Notes: a model not told the origin generated them from the sequence alone. A stretch of 64,000 nt of DNA from Glycomyces sp. YM15 (GCF_016918015.1 NZ_JAERMK010000013.1:26516-90515); one strand, 5' to 3'. Numbered from the stretch's first letter, positions 38,637 through 48,106 are shown. A program made the numbers and translations.

Positions 38637-38996
38637 TCAGGCGATCCGCGCGCCGAGCGGGACGTCCGCGTCGGGGGCCAGCAGCACCACTTCGTCCGTG
38701 CCCTCGACGGGGACGCCGAGCACCAGCACCTCCGATTTGAAGCCCGCGATGCGGCGCGGCGGAAAGTTCGTCACCGCGACGACCATGCGCCCCACCAGTT
38801 CCTCGGCGCTGTAACGGGCGGTGATCTGGGCGCTCGACTGCTTGACGCCCAGGTCGCCGAAATCGATCCACAGCTTGTACGCGGGGACGCGGGCCTTCGC
38901 GTTCACCTCGGTCTTGACGACGCGACCGGCGCGGATCTCGGTACGGAAGAAGTCTTCGGCGGAGCTGGTCTCAGGGGTCTCGGTGAGTTCGGTCAT
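38637..38996 (-). CDS. csaA: CsaA-like tRNA-binding domain protein
   Basis: 119 aa, one tRNA-binding OB-fold of the type appended to some tRNA synthetases. FFRTEIRAGRVVKTEVNAKAR and KQSSAQITARY match CsaA, a dimeric chaperone-like protein linked to export. TATCCT (minus strand, 39003-39008) ends 6 nt before the ATG and no Shine-Dalgarno is seen, so it may have its own leaderless transcript despite following the allantoicase gene by only 15 nt. Confidence 0.85.
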   Translation of the reverse strand: MTELTETPETSSAEDFFRTEIRAGRVVKTEVNAKARVPAYKLWIDFGDLGVKQSSAQITARYSAEELVGRMVVAVTNFPPRRIAGFKSEVLVLGVPVEGTDEVVLLAPDADVPLGARIA

Positions 38997-39011
38997 CGCC
39001 GCAGGATAGCG

Positions 39012-40055
39012 CTAGGGGTTGTCGAACCGCCGCCGCATTTCCGCCAGCGCCTCGTCGGTGAGGCGGCCGTAGAGCCGCAGCCGGGCCATGCCGCCGTCGG
39101 GGAAGATGTTGAGCCGCACCGAGGTTGCGGGCCTGTCGTGGTCGAGGACGAAGCGGTGCGGGGTGTCGGGTCGGAGGGGTGTGCGCGGTAGGAGTTCGAA
39201 CGCGGTGTCGCCGTCGTGCGCTTCGATGGCGGCCTGGCCGGGGGCGTTGTGCTTGAGGTGGGTCGTGTCGAGTTCGGCGATGCGGATGACGCCGCGTCCG
39301 GCGAGGCGCACGTCGAGCCATTCGTGGCCGGGTTCGCGGCGGCGGGCGGTCTCCCAGCCGTCGGCCTGGTTTGCGGGCAGGCCGGGCATGATCGCGCCGA
39401 CGGGGTTGGAGTAGAAGGCGTTCGAGGCGCCGGTGACCGCTGCGCCGTTGGCGAGTGCGGCGAGGTCGAGCGGCAGGTCGGCGAAGCCGGCCGGGTCGGG
39501 TACGGGGGTGCCGTGGACGCGGAGGCGGGCGATGCCGCCGTCGGGGTGCATGTTGAGGCGGACGTGGGTGCAGCGGTGCCGGTCGTTGACGGTGTATTCG
39601 TTCACGCTGTCGCCCTTGGCCTCTGATATGGGGACGAGTGGGCGCCAGTCGGCGCCGAGGAGTTCGGTGAGGGCCGGGTGGGCGTCGAGGCGGCAGGCGT
39701 CGACGGAGATGTGGGGCGGGTAGTTGCCGGTGAAGTGGGCGGTGTCGACGGCGATGCCGTGGATGATGCCGGGGACGCCGAGTCGGATGATCGCCCAGTC
39801 GTGGCCGGGTTCGCGGCGGCGGCGGGTCTCCCAGCCGTCGTAGATTTGTCCTTTGTGGCCGAAGGTGCCGGCTTGGTGGAGGACGGGGTAGGGCCGGATG
39901 AGGCTTTCCTTCTCGGCGAAGGATTCGTCGTTGGCGGCGAGGACGGCGCCGCCGAGGGCGCGGGCGGCGAGGTCGGGGAGGGTCCGCCAGTCGTCGGGGG
40001 TCGAGGCGGCGTCGCCGGGGCGGGGTTCGGGGAGTCGGGCGTGCTCGTCGGTCAT
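39012..40055 (-). CDS. alc: Allantoicase
   Basis: Hydrolyses allantoate to ureidoglycolate and urea; 347 aa, usual length. Two homologous jelly-roll repeats are visible, each with a G(H)xGxxxDGWETxRRREPGH motif (IYDGWETRRRREPGHDW and ADGWETARRREPGHEW) and a RLNxxPDGGxARLRxxG segment. AAGGAG precedes the ATG, which overlaps the allantoinase stop (ATGA). Last purine gene on this strand. No ureidoglycolase is present in the window. Confidence 0.93.
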   Translation of the reverse strand: MTDEHARLPEPRPGDAASTPDDWRTLPDLAARALGGAVLAANDESFAEKESLIRPYPVLHQAGTFGHKGQIYDGWETRRRREPGHDWAIIRLGVPGIIHGIAVDTAHFTGNYPPHISVDACRLDAHPALTELLGADWRPLVPISEAKGDSVNEYTVNDRHRCTHVRLNMHPDGGIARLRVHGTPVPDPAGFADLPLDLAALANGAAVTGASNAFYSNPVGAIMPGLPANQADGWETARRREPGHEWLDVRLAGRGVIRIAELDTTHLKHNAPGQAAIEAHDGDTAFELLPRTPLRPDTPHRFVLDHDRPATSVRLNIFPDGGMARLRLYGRLTDEALAEMRRRFDNP

Positions 40056-41401
40056 CGGGGGCTCCTTCGCAGTTGGCGGCCGCGAGGTGCGGCGTCGGTG
40101 TCGATGCGGTCGCCGCGCAGCCAGGTCGAGACGACCTTGCCCGTGAGCGTCTGGCGGTCGTACGGGGTGACGGGGTGGCGGTGGAGGAGGTTCTCGGCGT
40201 GGACGGTCCATTCGCGGTCGGGGTCGAAGGCGACGAGGTCGGCGTCGGCGCCCGCGGCGATGCGGCCTTTGCGGTGGAGGCCGACGAGGTCGGCGGGGCC
40301 GGTGCTCATCCAGCGGGCAATGTCGTTCAGGGTCCGGCCGCGGCGGCGGGCTTCGGTCCATGTCACCGGGAGTCCGAGCTGGATCGAGGCGATGCCGCCC
40401 CAGGCGGTGGCGAAGTCGGCGGTCTTCAGGTCGGGCGGGCTGGGTGAGTGGTCGGAGACGACGATGTCGATCCGGCCGTCGATGAGCCCGGTCCAGAGTG
40501 CGTCGCGGTTGGCTTCGCCGCGGAGGGGTGGGCAGCATTTGTAGGCGGTGGCGCCGTCGGGGATGCGTTCGGCGGCGAAGGTGAGGTAGTGCGGGCAGGT
40601 CTCGGCGGTGATCTGGACGCCGTCGAGCCGCGCGTTGTGGATCTCGCCGAGGGCTTCGGCGGCGGCGAGGTGGAGGAGGTGGACGCGGGCGCCGGTGGTC
40701 TTGGCGGCGGCGATGACCTCGCGGATGGCGCTGGTCTCGGCTTCGGCGGGTCGGGTCGCGAGGAAGGTCGCGAAGTCGGGGGCGCTGTCGTGGTCGTGCA
40801 GGTGGGCGGGGTCTTCGGCGTGGACGATGAGGAGGCCGTCGAGCGCGGCGACGGTGGCGCAGGCGCGGTGCAGGCCGGCGTTGTCGAGGGGCGGGAACTC
40901 GTCCACTCCCGAGGGGGCCGTGAAGCATTTGAAGCCGAACACGCCCGCGTCGTGGAGGTCTTCGAGGTCGGCGTCGTTGTCGGGGACGGCGCCGCCCCAG
41001 AAGCCGGTGTCGACCCAGGTCTTGCCTTGGGCTGCGGCGCGTTTGGCGGCGAGGGCGGCGGTGTCGACGGTGGGCGGGAGGCTGTTGAGGGGCATGTCGA
41101 CGATGGTGGTGACGCCGCCTGCGGCGGCGGCGCGGGTGGCGGTGGCGAAGCCTTCCCAGTGGGTGCGGCCGGGTTCGTTGACGTGGACGTGGGTGTCGAC
41201 GAGGCCGGGGAGGAGGGCGAGGTCGCGGAGGTCTTCGGTGCGGCGGGCGGGGAGAGGTTCGTCGTAGTCGCCTATGCGGGCGATGCGTTCGCCGGTGATG
41301 GCGACGGCTGCGGGTCGCATCCCGTCGGGGAGGACGGTGCGGCGCGAGCGGAGCACCAGGTCGTAGATGACGGGAGCGGAATTGTCGTAGGGGACGGTCA
41401 T
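40052..41401 (-). CDS. allB: Allantoinase
   Basis: Opens the hydantoin ring of allantoin to allantoate; about 449 aa. Amidohydrolase metal ligands are all seen: THVHVNEPG (two His), the carboxylatable Lys in FGFKCF, His in IVHAEDP, His in LLHLAAAE and Asp in VVSDHSPSP. Either of two adjacent ATG codons could start it; the second is better spaced from GGAG. Four-nt overlap with the allantoicase gene. Confidence 0.94.
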   Translation of the reverse strand: MTVPYDNSAPVIYDLVLRSRRTVLPDGMRPAAVAITGERIARIGDYDEPLPARRTEDLRDLALLPGLVDTHVHVNEPGRTHWEGFATATRAAAAGGVTTIVDMPLNSLPPTVDTAALAAKRAAAQGKTWVDTGFWGGAVPDNDADLEDLHDAGVFGFKCFTAPSGVDEFPPLDNAGLHRACATVAALDGLLIVHAEDPAHLHDHDSAPDFATFLATRPAEAETSAIREVIAAAKTTGARVHLLHLAAAEALGEIHNARLDGVQITAETCPHYLTFAAERIPDGATAYKCCPPLRGEANRDALWTGLIDGRIDIVVSDHSPSPPDLKTADFATAWGGIASIQLGLPVTWTEARRRGRTLNDIARWMSTGPADLVGLHRKGRIAAGADADLVAFDPDREWTVHAENLLHRHPVTPYDRQTLTGKVVSTWLRGDRIDTDAAPRGRQLRRSPR

Positions 41402-41524
41402 CATGTGACTCCAGGTGCTCGCTCGATTACGACGAAGGATCGGAGGTGCGGCGGGCGGCGGGCCTCGGTGGAGGTGTCGCGGCCGGATGGTCCGGTTTCA
41501 CGGAGCGGAGGCGATGCTGACGGT

Positions 41525-41917
41525 TCACGGTGCCCCGGTGGTCGCGGCGCGGTAGGCGCGCCAGGAGCCGTGGGCGGTGATGTCGGTGAGCTCGGGCAGG
41601 TCGGCGCAGTCGTCGCGCAGGCGCATGCCGAGGGCTTCGGTGCCGTCGGCCATGCCGACGACGCCGAGTTCGAGGTCGGCCGGTTCGGCCGGCAGGAGGG
41701 AGGTGCGCAGGACGGCGAGGTCGATGTCGTAGAGCTCGCCTTCGATGGCCGCGCCTCGGCCTTCGGGCGCGAGTTGGAGCGCCGGGTGGTCGTCGCCGAC
41801 GGAGTGCAGCCGGTAGATCGGCAGCGTGGTGGCGGGTCCGACGAAGGGCGCGCCGCCGATGAGGTGGTGGAGGTTGCCGCCTTTCATGCCGCCTCCGTTG
41901 AGGAACATGTGGACCAT
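41525..41917 (-). CDS. Gamma-glutamylcyclotransferase-like protein of purine loci (AtzF C-domain type)
   Basis: 130 aa with AAGGAG before the ATG. The pattern MFLNGGGMKGGNLHHLIGG, LPIYRLHSVGDDHPAL, GAAIEGELYDIDLA and LELGVVGMADG matches the small cyclotransferase-fold domain found at the C terminus of allophanate hydrolases and as a free protein near urea and purine genes. Its substrate in such loci is not established; handling of allophanate- or ureidoglycolate-like products is inference. Gaps of about 100-120 bp on each side break the chain of overlapping genes. Confidence 0.7.
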   Translation of the reverse strand: MVHMFLNGGGMKGGNLHHLIGGAPFVGPATTLPIYRLHSVGDDHPALQLAPEGRGAAIEGELYDIDLAVLRTSLLPAEPADLELGVVGMADGTEALGMRLRDDCADLPELTDITAHGSWRAYRAATTGAP

Positions 41918-42015
41918 CGGTGGCTCCTTCGGTGCTCGGTTTCGGTGTCGATCGGGTCGCGCCGGCGGCCTTGGCGTCGGCTGCGGCCGGGTGCTGCGGT
42001 GCATGCCATCGCGGG

Positions 42016-43035
42016 TCAGTGGTGGATCGGGCCCTGCGCCTCGGTGAGGAACCCCGCGCGGGCGTCGTTCCTGACCGCGACGATCTCGGCGACGATCGAC
42101 AGGGCGGTCTCTTCCGCGGTGCGGCCGTTGAGGTCGAGCCCGATCGGCGAGCGGAGGCGGGCGAGCGCTGCTTCGCCGAGCCCGGCTTCGCGGAGCCGTT
42201 CGAGGCGGTCGCGGTGCGTGGCGCGGGAGCCGATGGCGCCGATGTACCCGGCCTCGGAGACGAGGGCGCGTTCGAGCAGCGGCAGGTCGAACTTCGCGTC
42301 GTGGGTGAGGACGACGACGGCCGTGGTCGCGTCGATCTCCGCCTCGTCGAAGTGGCGGTGCGGCCAGTCCACGATGATCTCGTCGGCGTCCGGGAAGCGG
42401 ATCTCGGTGGCGAACACCGGTCTCGCATCGCACACGGTGACCCTGAAACCGAGGGACTTGGCGATCCGCACGATCGGCGCGCCGAAGTCGACGGCGCCGT
42501 AGACGTAGAGCTCGGGGGGCGGCTCGTAGGCCTCGACCGCGAACCGGTCGACGCGGCCCGACGCGGCCGGCAGGTCGATCGCGCCGAGCTCGAGGCGGCC
42601 CGCGAACCCGTTGGCGCTGATGGCGACCGCCGCACCGAGGTCGGGTCCCTCCACGGCGCGCACGAGCGAGACCGGTTCGCCCGCGAGCACCGCGTCGAGC
42701 GCGGCGCCGATGGCGGGGTCGTCCGGTTCGACCCGGACGACGAGCACGTCCATCGAGCCCTCGCAGGTGATGCCCAGGTAGAACCGCTCCTCCTCGGTGG
42801 AGCCGAACGAGTCGACCGCCGCCGCGCCCGTTTCGAGGACCTCCTGGCAGCGCCCGTACACGGCGGCCTCGACGCAGCCGCCCGAGACGCCGCCCACGGC
42901 CGTGCCGTCGCCGTCGACGGCGAGCGCGGTGCCCAGCGGGCGCGGCGAGGAGCCCTCGGTGCCGACGACCGATGCGAGCGCGAAGGGTCTCCCCGCGTCC
43001 ATCCAGGCGCGGAGTGTCGCGGCGATGTCCCTCAT
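42016..43035 (-). CDS. xdhC: XdhC/CoxI-family molybdenum hydroxylase maturation factor
   Basis: 339 aa. XdhC proteins bind the molybdenum cofactor and help sulfurate and insert it into xanthine dehydrogenase. The N-terminal XdhC domain has ASVVGTEGSSPRPLGTALAV and GGVSGGCVEAAV; the C-terminal Rossmann domain has YVYGAVDFGAPIVR, VVVLTHDAKFD and GYIGAIGSRATHRDRL. Its ATG overlaps the stop of the Mo-binding subunit gene (ATGA), tying synthesis to its client. Confidence 0.93.
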   Translation of the reverse strand: MRDIAATLRAWMDAGRPFALASVVGTEGSSPRPLGTALAVDGDGTAVGGVSGGCVEAAVYGRCQEVLETGAAAVDSFGSTEEERFYLGITCEGSMDVLVVRVEPDDPAIGAALDAVLAGEPVSLVRAVEGPDLGAAVAISANGFAGRLELGAIDLPAASGRVDRFAVEAYEPPPELYVYGAVDFGAPIVRIAKSLGFRVTVCDARPVFATEIRFPDADEIIVDWPHRHFDEAEIDATTAVVVLTHDAKFDLPLLERALVSEAGYIGAIGSRATHRDRLERLREAGLGEAALARLRSPIGLDLNGRTAEETALSIVAEIVAVRNDARAGFLTEAQGPIHH

Positions 43036-45386
43036 GGCTGCCTCCCGAGGTGAGCGGTCAGGTGTTCGGGCCTGACCGGGATCTGTGTGAGTGCGAGGCC
43101 GGTCGCGTCGCGGATCGCGGCGACGATCGCGGGCGTCGAGGAGAGCGTGGGCGGTTCGCCCGCGCCGCGGAGTCCGTAGGGCGATTCGGGGTCGGCGTTC
43201 TCGACGATGCGCAGGCGCATCGGGGGCATGTCGAGGATGGTGGGGATGAGGTAGTCGGTGAAGGAGGCGTTCCTGACGCGCCCTTGCTCGGTGATCATCT
43301 CCTCCATGACGGCGAGGCCGAGTCCTTGGGCGGAACCGCCGTGGATCTGGCCTTCGAGGGCGACCGGGTTCATGATCTTGCCGACGTCCTGCACGCAGGT
43401 CAGGTCGACGACTTTGACGAGGCCGAGTTCGATGTCGACGTCGACGGTGGCGCGGTGGACGCAGAGGGCGAGCTGGACGTGCGATTCGCCTTGGCCGGTG
43501 ACGGGGTCCATGGGTTTGGTGGCGCGGTGGCGGAACACGCGGGTCGCCTCGACCGGGCCGTCGGCGAGGTCGTGGTCCTGCAGCAGTTCCCGCACGGCTT
43601 CGCAGGCGGCTTTGACGGCGCCGCCGGTCATGTAGGACTGGCGGGAGGCCGAGGAGGATCCGGCGGAGCCGGCCTTCGTGTCGTTGGGGAGCAGTTCGAC
43701 CCGGTCGACGTCGAGCTCGGTGCGGACGATCTGGGTCTGCAGGCTCCAGTGGCCTTGGCCGACTTCGGCGGCGGCGGTGTGGACGAACGCGACGGTCTGC
43801 CCGTCGACCAGTTCGAGGCGGACGCCGGCGGTCGAGTAGTCGTCGAAGCCTTCGGAGTAGCAGACGTTCTTGAGTCCGACCCCGTAGCCGACGCCGCGGC
43901 GGACGCCTTCGCCGTGGGTGGTGTTGCCGGTGCCGCCGGGCAGGTCGACGATGTCGCGTCCGGCGGGCACGGCCGGTACCGGGAGGTCCTTGAAGCGGCC
44001 GAGCATGTCCGCGAGCGGCGAGAACGGCTTCCCGTTGTCCGCCCGGTCGGGGTCGTAGGCGTCGACGACCTGGCCGGTGATGAGTTTGGAGCCCTGGGCG
44101 ACCGCGTTGCGGCGCCGGAACTCCACGGGCGAGAGGCCGAGCGCTTCAGCGAGCGCGTCCATTTGGGACTCGTAGGCGAAGCAGGTCTGGACGCCGCCGA
44201 AGCCGCGCATGGCCCCGCACGGCGGGTTGTTGGTGCGCGCGCCCCACGCGTCGACGCTGACATGCTCGACCTCGTAGGGGCCCACCGCGAGTGAGGCGGC
44301 GTTGCCGACGACGGCCTCGGTGGTGGAGGCGTACGCGCCGCCGTCGAGGACGATGCGGGCCTTCACGTACAGGAGCTTCCCGTCGGCGTCGGCCGCGTGC
44401 TCGTACCGCATCCGCGCCGGGTGGCGGTGCACGTGGCCCCAGAACGATTCGGCCCGGTCGTACATCATCTTCACCGGCCGCCCGGTCGCGAGCGCGAGCA
44501 TCGCCATGTGGACCTGCACGGACAGGTCCTCGCGGGCCCCGAAGGCTCCGCCGATCCCGGCGATCGCCATGTGGATGCGGTCGGGTTCCAGGCCGAGGCA
44601 GGGGGCGATCTGCTCCAGATCGGAGTGCACCCACTGGGTCGCGACGTGCAGTTCGACGCCGCCGTCGGCCGTGGGCACGGCCGCGCCGGACTCGGGGCCG
44701 AGTGGCGCCTGGTCCTGCATGCCGACCACGTATTCGCGTGCGACCACCGCCGCCGGGACCTGCGATTCGGGGTCGCCGAGGCGCACGGGCTGGTACCGGA
44801 AGAAGTCTCCCGCCTCGACGGCTTCTTCAGGGTCGCAACGGGGTTCGAGCAGTTCGTAGTCGACCTCGATGCGCTCGGCCGCGCGGCGGGCGAGGTCGAG
44901 GGTCGCGGCGGCGACGATCGCGACCGGCTCGCCCTCGTAGTTGACCTCGCCCAGGGAGAGCACCGGCTGGTCGTCCTCGATGAGTCCGTAATGGAGCTTC
45001 CCGGGGACGTCGGCAGCGGTCAGGACCGCCTCGACGCCCGGGATCGCCCGCGCGGCGGCCGTGTCGATCGAGCGGAGACGGGCGCGGGGGTGGGGGCTGC
45101 GCAGGGTGTGGCCCCACAGCATCCCGGGGAAGCTGAGGTCGGAGGCGTAGTCGAAGGCGCCGTTGACTTTCGCTTCGGCCTCGGGGCGGGCGGGGCTGGA
45201 CCCGACGCCGCCGGTTCGAGGGGTCGGGGTTCCGACCCCGCCGGCTGCCCTTGTCGGCGGGGTCGGAGACTTCGGGGCCGCGATGGGCGCGGCGAAGGGC
45301 TCGCTCGACGGGGGTGCGATCGGGCCGGGCGCGCCTGCGGTGATCGCGGCGCGGCCGTTCGGTTCGTGCCGTGCGGGTTCAGGCAT
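43032..45386 (-). CDS. Xanthine dehydrogenase molybdopterin-binding subunit
   Basis: 784 aa; catalytic subunit oxidising hypoxanthine and xanthine to urate. Conserved parts: GGVGSSPARPEAEAKVNG and MLWGHTLRSPHPRAR near the start, GIGGAFGAREDLS, the GAMRGFGGVQ loop, EVGQGHWSLQTQI and the catalytic Glu in RGAGEPPTLSSTPA. The first 60 or so residues are an unusual Pro/Ala-rich extension, part of which is encoded by overlapping inverted repeats (45220-45266). GGGAGG precedes the ATG at 45386, which overlaps the preceding deaminase gene by 8 nt. Confidence 0.93.
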   Translation of the reverse strand: MPEPARHEPNGRAAITAGAPGPIAPPSSEPFAAPIAAPKSPTPPTRAAGGVGTPTPRTGGVGSSPARPEAEAKVNGAFDYASDLSFPGMLWGHTLRSPHPRARLRSIDTAAARAIPGVEAVLTAADVPGKLHYGLIEDDQPVLSLGEVNYEGEPVAIVAAATLDLARRAAERIEVDYELLEPRCDPEEAVEAGDFFRYQPVRLGDPESQVPAAVVAREYVVGMQDQAPLGPESGAAVPTADGGVELHVATQWVHSDLEQIAPCLGLEPDRIHMAIAGIGGAFGAREDLSVQVHMAMLALATGRPVKMMYDRAESFWGHVHRHPARMRYEHAADADGKLLYVKARIVLDGGAYASTTEAVVGNAASLAVGPYEVEHVSVDAWGARTNNPPCGAMRGFGGVQTCFAYESQMDALAEALGLSPVEFRRRNAVAQGSKLITGQVVDAYDPDRADNGKPFSPLADMLGRFKDLPVPAVPAGRDIVDLPGGTGNTTHGEGVRRGVGYGVGLKNVCYSEGFDDYSTAGVRLELVDGQTVAFVHTAAAEVGQGHWSLQTQIVRTELDVDRVELLPNDTKAGSAGSSSASRQSYMTGGAVKAACEAVRELLQDHDLADGPVEATRVFRHRATKPMDPVTGQGESHVQLALCVHRATVDVDIELGLVKVVDLTCVQDVGKIMNPVALEGQIHGGSAQGLGLAVMEEMITEQGRVRNASFTDYLIPTILDMPPMRLRIVENADPESPYGLRGAGEPPTLSSTPAIVAAIRDATGLALTQIPVRPEHLTAHLGRQP
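45220..45266. repeat. Overlapping inverted repeats inside a coding region
   Basis: GGGGTCGG/CCGACCCC (45220-45239) and CCGACCCCGCCG/CGGCGGGGTCGG (45232-45266) share one arm and so form alternative hairpins. They lie in frame within the poorly conserved N-terminal extension of the Mo subunit, as if a short REP-like element had been captured. Confidence 0.5.
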
Positions 45387-46740
45387 CTCGGGCCTCCCTG
45401 AGGTTCGCGCTGGCGGTGGCGAGGTCGCGGGCCACGGCGGCGGTGTCGGCGGTGCGCAGTTCGCCGTGTTCGACGATCGGGTTCCCGGCGACGGTGAGGA
45501 GCCGCAGCGGCGCGGGCGGTCCGAGGACGAGGGCGGCGACGGGGTCGGCGATGCCGGCGTGGCCGAGGCCGGTGAGGTCCCACAGGGCGATGTCGGCCTG
45601 CTTGCCGGTCTCGAGCGAGCCGATCTCCGCGTCGCGTCCGAGGACCCGGGCACCGCCGATGGTGCCGAGGCGCAGGGCGGTGCGGGCGTCCATGGCGTGC
45701 GGGCCGTGCAGTTGCCTCGCGGTGTAGAGGGCTTGGCGCAGTTCCTCGCCGAGGTGCCCGGCCTCCTGGCTGGCGGCGCCGTCGACGCCGAGGCCGACGG
45801 GGATGCCGGCGTCGAGCATCCCGGGGACGTCGGCGAGGCCGGTGCCCAGGCGGGCGTTCGAGGAGGGGCAGTGGGCGACGCCGGTGCGGGCCGCGCCGAG
45901 GCGGCGCCGGCCGCTCGCGTCGAGGTGGACGGCGTGGGCGAGCCAAACGTCGTCGGCGATCCAGCCGACCTTGTCCATGTACTCGACGGGGTCGCAGCCG
46001 TGGACCTCCCGACAGAACTCGGCTTCGTCGAGGGTCTCGCACAGGTGGGTGTGGAGGCGGACGCGCTTGTCGCGGGCGAGCGCGGCGGATTCGCGGAGGA
46101 GCTCGGTGGAGACCGAGAACGGCGAGCAGGGGGCGACACTGACGCGGAGCATGGAGCCGGGGGCGGGGTCGTGGTGGCGGTCGATGGCGTCGGCGGTGGC
46201 GGTGAGCGCCGCGTCGATGTCCTCGACGAGGTGGTCGGGCGGGAGGCCGCCGTCGCTGACGCCGCGGTCCATCGAGCCGCGCGCGAGGTGCAGGCGGAGG
46301 CCGATCGTCGCGGCGGCGGCGATCTGGACGTCGACGAGGTCGGCGGCGTGGCCGTTCGGGTAGACGTAGTGGTGGTCGGCGGCGGTGGTGCATCCGGAGA
46401 GCGCGAGCCAGGCGAGCCCGGCGGTGTTGGCGGCGGCGACGTGCGCGGGGCCGATGCGCGCCCACACCGGGTAGAGGTCGACGAGCCATTCGAAGAGGGT
46501 GTGGTCGGTCGCGTATCCCCTGGTCGCCCACTGGTAGAGGTGATGGTGGGTGTTCACGAGGCCCGGGGCGGCGAGGCAACCCGTGCCGTCGATGATCCGT
46601 GCGCCGTCGATGCGGGGGGCGGGGCCTTCGCCGACGGCGGTGATGACGCCGTGCTCGAAGGCGACGTGGCCGCGGCGGTGCTCGGTCCCGGCGGCGTCCA
46701 CTGCCGCGATCGCGGCGTTCTCGATCACGACGGCGGTCAT
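45379..46740 (-). CDS. 8-oxoguanine deaminase-type amidohydrolase
   Basis: 453 aa, cytosolic, TrzN/AtzB-like amidohydrolase superfamily. Zinc ligands are visible: NTHHHLYQW, then HTHLCETLDE, LAHAVHLD and GVDGAASQEAGH. The segment VAPCSPFSVS is typical of the 8-oxoguanine deaminase group, which yields urate from 8-oxoguanine; a guanine or related aminopurine substrate is the alternative. It is embedded between the 2Fe-2S and Mo subunit genes of xanthine dehydrogenase with overlapping starts and stops, so its product must enter the same pathway. Confidence 0.85.
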   Translation of the reverse strand: MTAVVIENAAIAAVDAAGTEHRRGHVAFEHGVITAVGEGPAPRIDGARIIDGTGCLAAPGLVNTHHHLYQWATRGYATDHTLFEWLVDLYPVWARIGPAHVAAANTAGLAWLALSGCTTAADHHYVYPNGHAADLVDVQIAAAATIGLRLHLARGSMDRGVSDGGLPPDHLVEDIDAALTATADAIDRHHDPAPGSMLRVSVAPCSPFSVSTELLRESAALARDKRVRLHTHLCETLDEAEFCREVHGCDPVEYMDKVGWIADDVWLAHAVHLDASGRRRLGAARTGVAHCPSSNARLGTGLADVPGMLDAGIPVGLGVDGAASQEAGHLGEELRQALYTARQLHGPHAMDARTALRLGTIGGARVLGRDAEIGSLETGKQADIALWDLTGLGHAGIADPVAALVLGPPAPLRLLTVAGNPIVEHGELRTADTAAVARDLATASANLREARDA

Positions 46741-47234
46741 GGCGTCGCCTCCGTCGCATCGGCGGCGCGGACCGGGGGCGCGCCCGCCATCGCCTCGGCC
46801 GCGGCGTGCACCGCGTCGATGATCTTCTCGTAGCCGGTGCACCGGCACAGGTTCCCCGCCAGCGCCTCCCGGATCACGGCGTCGCTCGGGTCGTCCTCGC
46901 GGTCCAGCAGGTCGGCGACCGAGACGAGCAGGCCGGGGGTGCAGAACCCGCATTGCACGGCCCCGCACGCGATGAACGCGTCCCGGACCGGCCTCGGCAC
47001 CGCACCGACCACCGTCTTCACTTCGCGCCCTTCGCATTGGGCGGTCGCGACCAGGCACGAGCACACCGGGTCGCCGTCGAGCAGCACGGTGCAGGACCCG
47101 CATTCGCCCTGTTCGCAGGCGTTCTTGGTGCCGTACAGGCCGAGCCGGTCGCGCAGGGTGGAGAGGAGGCTCTCTCCGGGCCGGTCGATGTCGGCCGCTG
47201 CGGTCTCGCCGTCGATGCGCATCTCGACTCTCAT
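46737..47234 (-). CDS. Xanthine dehydrogenase 2Fe-2S subunit
   Basis: 165-aa electron-transfer subunit. The plant-type ferredoxin cluster is CEQGECGSC plus a later Cys (CSCLVA), and the second cluster is CGFCTPG plus CRCTGYEKI. GGAG precedes the ATG. It overlaps the FAD subunit gene upstream and the deaminase gene downstream, each by ATGA. Confidence 0.95.
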   Translation of the reverse strand: MRVEMRIDGETAAADIDRPGESLLSTLRDRLGLYGTKNACEQGECGSCTVLLDGDPVCSCLVATAQCEGREVKTVVGAVPRPVRDAFIACGAVQCGFCTPGLLVSVADLLDREDDPSDAVIREALAGNLCRCTGYEKIIDAVHAAAEAMAGAPPVRAADATEATP

Positions 47235-48106
47235 CGGGTGGTCTCCGTTCCGTGGGCGGCGGTCCAGACCCGCCGCAGTGCCCGCGCGGCGCACACCGCC
47301 AGTGCGTGGCGCCGGTACGCGGCGGTGCCGCGCACGTCGTCGATGGGTCGCGCCGCGGCCGCGACGCGGCGGCCGAACTCGTCGGCCAAAGCGTCGTTGA
47401 ACAGGCCGGGCCGGGTCCAGGGCAGTTCGATCAGGGCGGCTTCGGGGGCGGTGAGCGGTGTGGGTCCGGCGGAGCCGATGCCGGTGCCGAGGCGGCGCGT
47501 GTCGAGGTCGAGTGCGACCGCGAGTGAGCAGACGGCGATGACCATGGCGTTGCGGGTGCCGACTTTCAGGAACTGCTGCGGCCCGGCGGCTTTGGGGACG
47601 ATGACCGAGGTGATGAGTTCGCCGGGTGCGAGGACGCTGCGTTTGGGGCCGGTGAAGAACTCGGCGACGGGGACGGTGCGGGTGCCGCCGGTCGAGGCGA
47701 TCTCGATGTCGGCGCCGGTGGCGAGGAGCGGTGGGTGGCCGTCGCCGGCCGGGGAGGCGGTGGCGAGGTTGCCGCCGAGGGTGCCGCGGTTGCGGATCTG
47801 CGGCGAGCCGACGGTGCGTGCGGCGGCGGCGAGGCCGGGGAGGACGGTGGCGAGTTCGGCGCAGATCCTGGTGTAGGGGACGCCGGAGCCGAGGCGGATC
47901 GCGTCGCCTTCGTCGGACCAGGCGCGCAGTGCCTCGATCCGGGTGAGGTCGAGCATCGCGGCGGGGCGGGTGCGGCGGTAGTTGACGGCGACCATGAGGT
48001 CGGTGCCGCCCGCGACCGGTACGGCCTCGGGGTGCGCGGCGAGGAGCCGCAGCGCCTCGTCGAGGTCGGCGGGGCGGTGGAAGGGGGGTGCTGCGGGTGC
48101 GGTCAT
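47231..48106 (-). CDS. Xanthine dehydrogenase FAD-binding subunit
   Basis: 291-aa subunit passing electrons from the Fe-S clusters to NAD. FAD-binding motifs are PVAGGTDLMVAVNY (about residues 30-43) and RNRGTLGGNLATASPAGD. AAGGGAG precedes the ATG, which overlaps the uricase stop by 4 nt. Together with the 2Fe-2S and Mo subunits it forms the three-chain enzyme common in bacteria. Confidence 0.94.
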   Translation of the reverse strand: MTAPAAPPFHRPADLDEALRLLAAHPEAVPVAGGTDLMVAVNYRRTRPAAMLDLTRIEALRAWSDEGDAIRLGSGVPYTRICAELATVLPGLAAAARTVGSPQIRNRGTLGGNLATASPAGDGHPPLLATGADIEIASTGGTRTVPVAEFFTGPKRSVLAPGELITSVIVPKAAGPQQFLKVGTRNAMVIAVCSLAVALDLDTRRLGTGIGSAGPTPLTAPEAALIELPWTRPGLFNDALADEFGRRVAAAARPIDDVRGTAAYRRHALAVCAARALRRVWTAAHGTETTR

